NCBI GenBank assembly: GCA_016794765.1
Contig: JAEUJG010000485.1
Coordinates: forward strand, 1 to 13,985
Direction: 5' to 3'
Length of the DNA stretch: 13,985 bases
From: Spirochaetaceae bacterium
GTDB lineage: Bacteria > Spirochaetota > Spirochaetia > Treponematales > Rectinemataceae
Shown here piece after piece: positions 13,063 through 13,985 of this stretch (its first letter is position 1; the number at the start of each line of letters is the position of its first letter). The notes under the pieces were generated by a model that was not told where the DNA came from, searched no databases, and worked only from the letters and a program-made list of their open reading frames with translations. Made by a program: the position numbers and the translations under genes.

Positions 13063-13985
13063 CTAGTCGCCGCCGCCGAGGGGCGTGTTCATCGACCGGA
13101 GGAACGCGTCATTATTCTTGGATTTCATCATCTTGTCAATGAGGAGCTCCATGATCTCCACGTCGTCCATCGGGCTGATGACCTTGCGGAGGACCCAGAT
13201 CTTCTGGAGTTCCTCGTCGCTGAGGAGGAGTTCCTCCTTGCGGGTGCCGGACTTCTTGATGTTGATCGCGGGGAAGAGCCGGCGGTCGGAGAGCCTGCGG
13301 TCCAGGTTGATCTCCATGTTGCCCGTGCCCTTGAACTCCTCGAAGATGACCTCGTCCATGCGGCTGCCCGTGTCGATCAGGGCCGTCGCGATGATGGTGA
13401 GGGAGCCGCCGCCCTCGATGTTGCGCGCGGCGCCGAAGAAGCGCTTGGGCTTGTGGAGGGCGTTGGAGTCGACGCCGCCCGAGAGGATCTTGCCGGAGGT
13501 CGGCACGGTCTGGTTGTAGGCGCGGGCCAGGCGCGTGATCGAATCGAGGAGGATGACGACGTCCTTGCCGTGCTCCACGAGGCGCTTGGCCTTGTCGAGG
13601 ACCATTTCGGAGACCTGGACGTGGCGGGTCGCCTGCTCGTCGAAGGTGGAGGAGATGACCTCCGCCTTGACGGTGCGCTCCATGTCGGTGACTTCCTCGG
13701 GGCGCTCGTCGATGAGGAGGACGATGAGGTAGACCTCGGGGTGGTTCGCCGTGATCGCGTTCGCGATCTTCTGGAGGAGGATCGTCTTTCCGGTCTTGGG
13801 CGGCGACACGATGAGGGCGCGTTGGCCCTTGCCGATGGGGCAGAAGAGGTTGATGAGGCGGGTCGAGGTTTCCTGCGTCGTCGTCTCGAGGTTGAGGCGC
13901 TGGTGCGGGTAGAGGGGTGTCAGGTTTTCGAAGGGGATGCGGTTTTGGGCGACCGCGGGCTCGTCGAAGTTGACCTGCTCGACGC
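13063..13985 (-). CDS. rho: Transcription termination factor Rho (C-terminal part; 5' end outside the window)
   Basis: The visible 306 codons cover the linker and the whole ATPase domain; the N-terminal RNA-binding domain lies beyond the right edge. LTPLYPHQRLNLE (21-33, visible numbering) is the usual entry to the motor domain. The P-loop is VSPPKTGKT (59-67), with the catalytic-Glu motif IDERPEEVTDM near 91-101, Walker B VVILLDS with Asp147, and the signature segment around GTGNMEINLDRRL with the arginine-finger region. Rho is the hexameric RNA helicase that ends transcription of untranslated RNA. The reading frame stays open to the right edge, so the GTG at 13809 inside the P-loop is not a start. 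rpmE follows on the same strand. Confidence 0.98.
   Translation of the reverse strand, partial: VEQVNFDEPAVAQNRIPFENLTPLYPHQRLNLETTTQETSTRLINLFCPIGKGQRALIVSPPKTGKTILLQKIANAITANHPEVYLIVLLIDERPEEVTDMERTVKAEVISSTFDEQATRHVQVSEMVLDKAKRLVEHGKDVVILLDSITRLARAYNQTVPTSGKILSGGVDSNALHKPKRFFGAARNIEGGGSLTIIATALIDTGSRMDEVIFEEFKGTGNMEINLDRRLSDRRLFPAINIKKSGTRKEELLLSDEELQKIWVLRKVISPMDDVEIMELLIDKMMKSKNNDAFLRSMNTPLGGGD

Overview
The window is GC-rich bacterial chromosome with short gaps, ordinary housekeeping genes and no mobile element, phage gene or CRISPR array that I can see. An anaerobic or microaerophilic spirochaete (Spirochaetota, Treponema/Spirochaeta-like) fits best. The tmRNA resembles that of Treponema, there is an adenylate cyclase with a 7TMR-DISM-type sensor, rho is followed by rpmE, and both a diiron flavoprotein (FprA) and a sodium-pump decarboxylase beta subunit are present. 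The lineage is an inference from memory of these families, not from a search.

Layout, left to right: a terminator (21-46); a membrane adenylate cyclase on the minus strand (81-2156); a plus-strand transcription unit with a promoter, a yybP-ykoY-type manganese riboswitch, an overlapping terminator and an SLC13/ArsB-superfamily transporter (2231-3707), closed by a terminator at 3764-3794; an RluA-family pseudouridine synthase on the minus strand (3918-5003); a 340-base stretch without a recognisable gene that ends in an inverted copy of the tmRNA 3' end; the tmRNA gene ssrA (5412-5765, minus) with its own promoter and terminator; mnmA (5905-7008, minus); a secreted protein of unknown function (7178-8290, plus); a two-gene operon of a decarboxylase beta subunit and a 51-residue membrane protein (8428-9741, plus) with a terminator; a tryptophan-type leader peptide and trpB (9862-11264, plus); fprA (11261-12475, minus), whose stop codon overlaps that of trpB; and rpmE and the 3' part of rho (minus, running off the right edge).

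Functionally the window combines translation quality control and RNA modification (tmRNA, MnmA, RluA, L31), transcription termination (Rho), ion and anion transport (riboswitch-controlled transporter, decarboxylase pump subunit), oxygen or NO detoxification (FprA), indole-to-tryptophan conversion (TrpB) and cAMP signalling. The most interesting signals are regulatory: the manganese-type riboswitch in front of a transporter of a family not usually linked to it, a probable trp attenuation leader in front of a trpB with no neighbouring trp genes, the inverted tmRNA 3'-end duplication, an MnmA lacking its second catalytic cysteine, and -10 boxes placed so that rluA and mnmA transcripts would start at their ATG codons.
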